64,000 nt of DNA from an uncultured Verrucomicrobiota bacterium (lineage in GTDB: Bacteria; Verrucomicrobiota; Verrucomicrobiia; Opitutales; Seribacteraceae). The notes beneath the pieces are model-generated. The model had not been told where the DNA came from. It made no database searches and saw only the letters and a list, made by a program, of their open reading frames with translations. Positions 62,581 to 64,000 of the stretch are shown here, piece by piece (positions within the stretch are counted from its first letter, which is position 1; the number at the start of each line of letters is the position of its first letter). The stretch covers positions 1 through 64,000 of the forward strand of contig CACMBV010000003.1 of the NCBI GenBank assembly GCA_902612125.1, read 5' to 3'. Position numbers and translations under genes: made by a program.

Positions 62581-63843
62581 ATGAAGAGAAAAATTCATTG
62601 TGTCATCATGGGAGGAGGAAGGGGGACACGGTTGTATCCTTTAACAAAACTTCGTTGTAAACCTGCGGTACCGCTTGCGGGTAAATACCGTCTAGTTGAT
62701 ATTCCAATAAGCAACTGTATAAATTCAGGTTACAATCGAATATACTTACTTAGCCAGTTTAACACCGCCTCTCTGCATCGACATGTCCAGGATGCCTACA
62801 GGTTTGACCGTTTTGGACAGGGATTTGTTGATATTTTGTCCGCAGAGCAAACTGAGTTTGGGGATGATTGGTACCAGGGCACTGCCGACGCGGTAAGAAG
62901 AAACCTGATCCATTTCGGTGCTGATGATCAAGATATTTTTGTAATTCTTTCGGGGGATCAGCTCTACCGAATGGATTTTTCAATGATGGTGGCTGAGCAT
63001 ATTGAAAGAAATGCGGAAATAACGGTTGCAGCAAAACCAGTTGCCACTGATGAAGCTTCCGGTCTGGGTCTTTTGCGGGTTGGTGACGAAGCAAGCATCA
63101 TAGATTTTGTAGAGAAGCCTACGGACCCAGATGTAATCAATCGGTTGGTACCACCAAAGCTAAAAGGAGATAATCAAACTCCTGACAGGTGCTTGGCTTC
63201 GATGGGAATATATGTTTTCAACGCTTCCGCCATGTTCGAGGCACTTAAAGGAGAAGCAAAAGATTTTGGCAAAGAGATTATTCCTTCTCTTGTGGGTAAG
63301 AGAAACTTGAAGTGTCATATTTATGATGATTATTGGGAAGATATTGGTACGGTAAGATCTTTTTTTGAGGCGAATTTACAGCTCTGCTCAGAGCGTCCAC
63401 AATTTAATTTCTACGAACAAAATCATCCTATCTATAATTATCCGGACATTCTTCCTATGTCTAAATTCAAAGAATCAAAACTCATTGAGACTAATTTTGC
63501 AAGTGGTTGTATGATAGGTGATTCTGATTTTAGGAGATGCGTTCTTGGCGTTCGTTCAATTATCGCAGACGGATGTAGATTTGAAAATGTTGTGATGATG
63601 GGGGCTGATAATTATGAAGTTACAGATTCTACGAAAATACCTGTCGGGGTTGGTGCGAATACGAAGATCGAAAATGCGATTATTGATAAAAATGCCCGAA
63701 TCGGAAAAAATGTTCAGTTATCTCCAAATGGGGTTAAGGATGGTTGGTCGGATCACGGTGAAAATATTTATGTTCGCGACGGCATTATCATAGTTGTTAA
63801 AAATGCGATTGTACCGGACGGAATAAGCATCGGTCATTTATAA
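62581..63843 (+). CDS. glgC: Glucose-1-phosphate adenylyltransferase (GlgC)
   Basis: 420 residues, the usual length. GGGRGTRLYPLTKLRCKPAV and PLAGKYRLVDIPISNCINSG are the ATP loop and the catalytic lysine region; FVILSGDQLYRMDFSMMV the metal aspartate; SMGIYVFNASAMFEAL and the C-terminal left-handed beta-helix (NTKIENAIIDKNARIG). Makes ADP-glucose for glycogen synthesis. The ATG is fixed by a strong ribosome site. No other glycogen gene is near. Confidence 0.96.
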   Translation: MKRKIHCVIMGGGRGTRLYPLTKLRCKPAVPLAGKYRLVDIPISNCINSGYNRIYLLSQFNTASLHRHVQDAYRFDRFGQGFVDILSAEQTEFGDDWYQGTADAVRRNLIHFGADDQDIFVILSGDQLYRMDFSMMVAEHIERNAEITVAAKPVATDEASGLGLLRVGDEASIIDFVEKPTDPDVINRLVPPKLKGDNQTPDRCLASMGIYVFNASAMFEALKGEAKDFGKEIIPSLVGKRNLKCHIYDDYWEDIGTVRSFFEANLQLCSERPQFNFYEQNHPIYNYPDILPMSKFKESKLIETNFASGCMIGDSDFRRCVLGVRSIIADGCRFENVVMMGADNYEVTDSTKIPVGVGANTKIENAIIDKNARIGKNVQLSPNGVKDGWSDHGENIYVRDGIIIVVKNAIVPDGISIGHL

Positions 63844-63885
63844 ATGTCTATTGCAAAAAAGTGATTTTTTTGAAAAGATTCCATT

Positions 63886-64000
63886 ATGAGCGAAGTACCT
63901 GAAAATTTAAAGTTTACCAAAGATCATGAATGGCTTGTCTCTGAAAGTACTGATTCGTATGTAATTGGAATTACTGATCATGCTCAGGACAGTTTAGGTG
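63886..64000 (+). CDS. gcvH: Glycine cleavage system H protein (5' part)
   Basis: First 38 codons, cut by the window end. Begins SEVPENLKFTKDHEWL and continues with YVIGITDHAQDSLG, the characteristic start of the lipoyl carrier H protein. The lipoyl-lysine lies beyond the window. Shuttles the methylamine group in glycine decarboxylation with GcvP and GcvT. Forty-two bases after glgC. Confidence 0.92.
   Translation, partial: MSEVPENLKFTKDHEWLVSESTDSYVIGITDHAQDSLG

Noticed and set aside
1-64000. CRISPR arrays, tRNA genes, insertion sequences
   Set aside because: Looked for regular repeats, cloverleaf ends and transposase motifs; none was found.

Overview
The window holds a very large surface-polysaccharide locus (positions 1 to about 54,940) joined to a block of housekeeping genes (about 54,940 to 64,000). 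Gene content (short RpoD-type sigma factor, six-domain ribosomal protein S1, long-form HisG, GlgC, exosortase, GbsR-like regulator and NusG paralogue) fits a free-living Gram-negative of the Planctomycetes-Verrucomicrobia-Chlamydiae group, most likely Verrucomicrobiota/Opitutae-like; this is inferred from gene style, not from a marker search. No rRNA, tRNA, CRISPR array or transposase gene was recognised. The 1-28 kb part is visibly richer in A+T than the housekeeping part, as expected for a transferred glycan locus.
Layout. From 52,629 down to 1 almost every gene is on the minus strand, with short overlaps or spacers, as one long operon or a chain of operons. It opens with a GbsR/MarR-like regulator and a NusG-like antiterminator, then a TPR membrane protein and an exosortase. 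Next come sugar-nucleotide genes and an ABC glycan exporter (permease plus ATPase with a C-terminal glycan-recognition-type domain), then a sugar-modifying set (GDP-mannose-4,6-dehydratase-like, NDP-sugar nucleotidyltransferase, GHMP kinase, RmlC-like epimerase, several SDR epimerases, DegT aminotransferase, E1 alpha/beta and split transketolase TPP enzymes, aldo/keto reductase). The far part (1-25 kb) is glycosyltransferases and methyltransferases. Divergently, on plus, lie an initiating polyprenyl glycosylphosphotransferase and a WecG/TagA-type transferase, which run into housekeeping genes: mtaB, a 5'-3' exonuclease, hisG, rpsA, (minus) an rpoD-like sigma factor and trpE, then glgC and the start of gcvH.
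How the genes fit together (inference). A GDP-heptose/6-deoxyhexose type precursor could be made by the HddA-like kinase, HddC-like nucleotidyltransferase, Gmd-like dehydratase, RmlC-like epimerase and SDRs. The TPP enzymes, C-methyltransferase and SDRs suggest branched-chain sugars. A CMP-sugar mini-module (NeuA-like plus a DapA-fold aldolase) is also present. Twelve methyltransferases and a dioxygenase would decorate the glycan, which an ABC transporter exports.
Unusual points. There are three one-base frameshifts within about 18 kb (2,477; 19,650; an A10 tract at 20,848-20,857). Two truncated gene fragments and an out-of-frame gene junction lie between 18.2 and 22.6 kb. Three genes have full-length homologous frames but no ATG/GTG/TTG where the start should be, with ATT in that place. 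Other oddities are an aldo/keto reductase carrying a ParB-like C-terminal domain, three epimerases without the SDR catalytic tyrosine, and a plant-RGP-like glycosyltransferase at the left edge.
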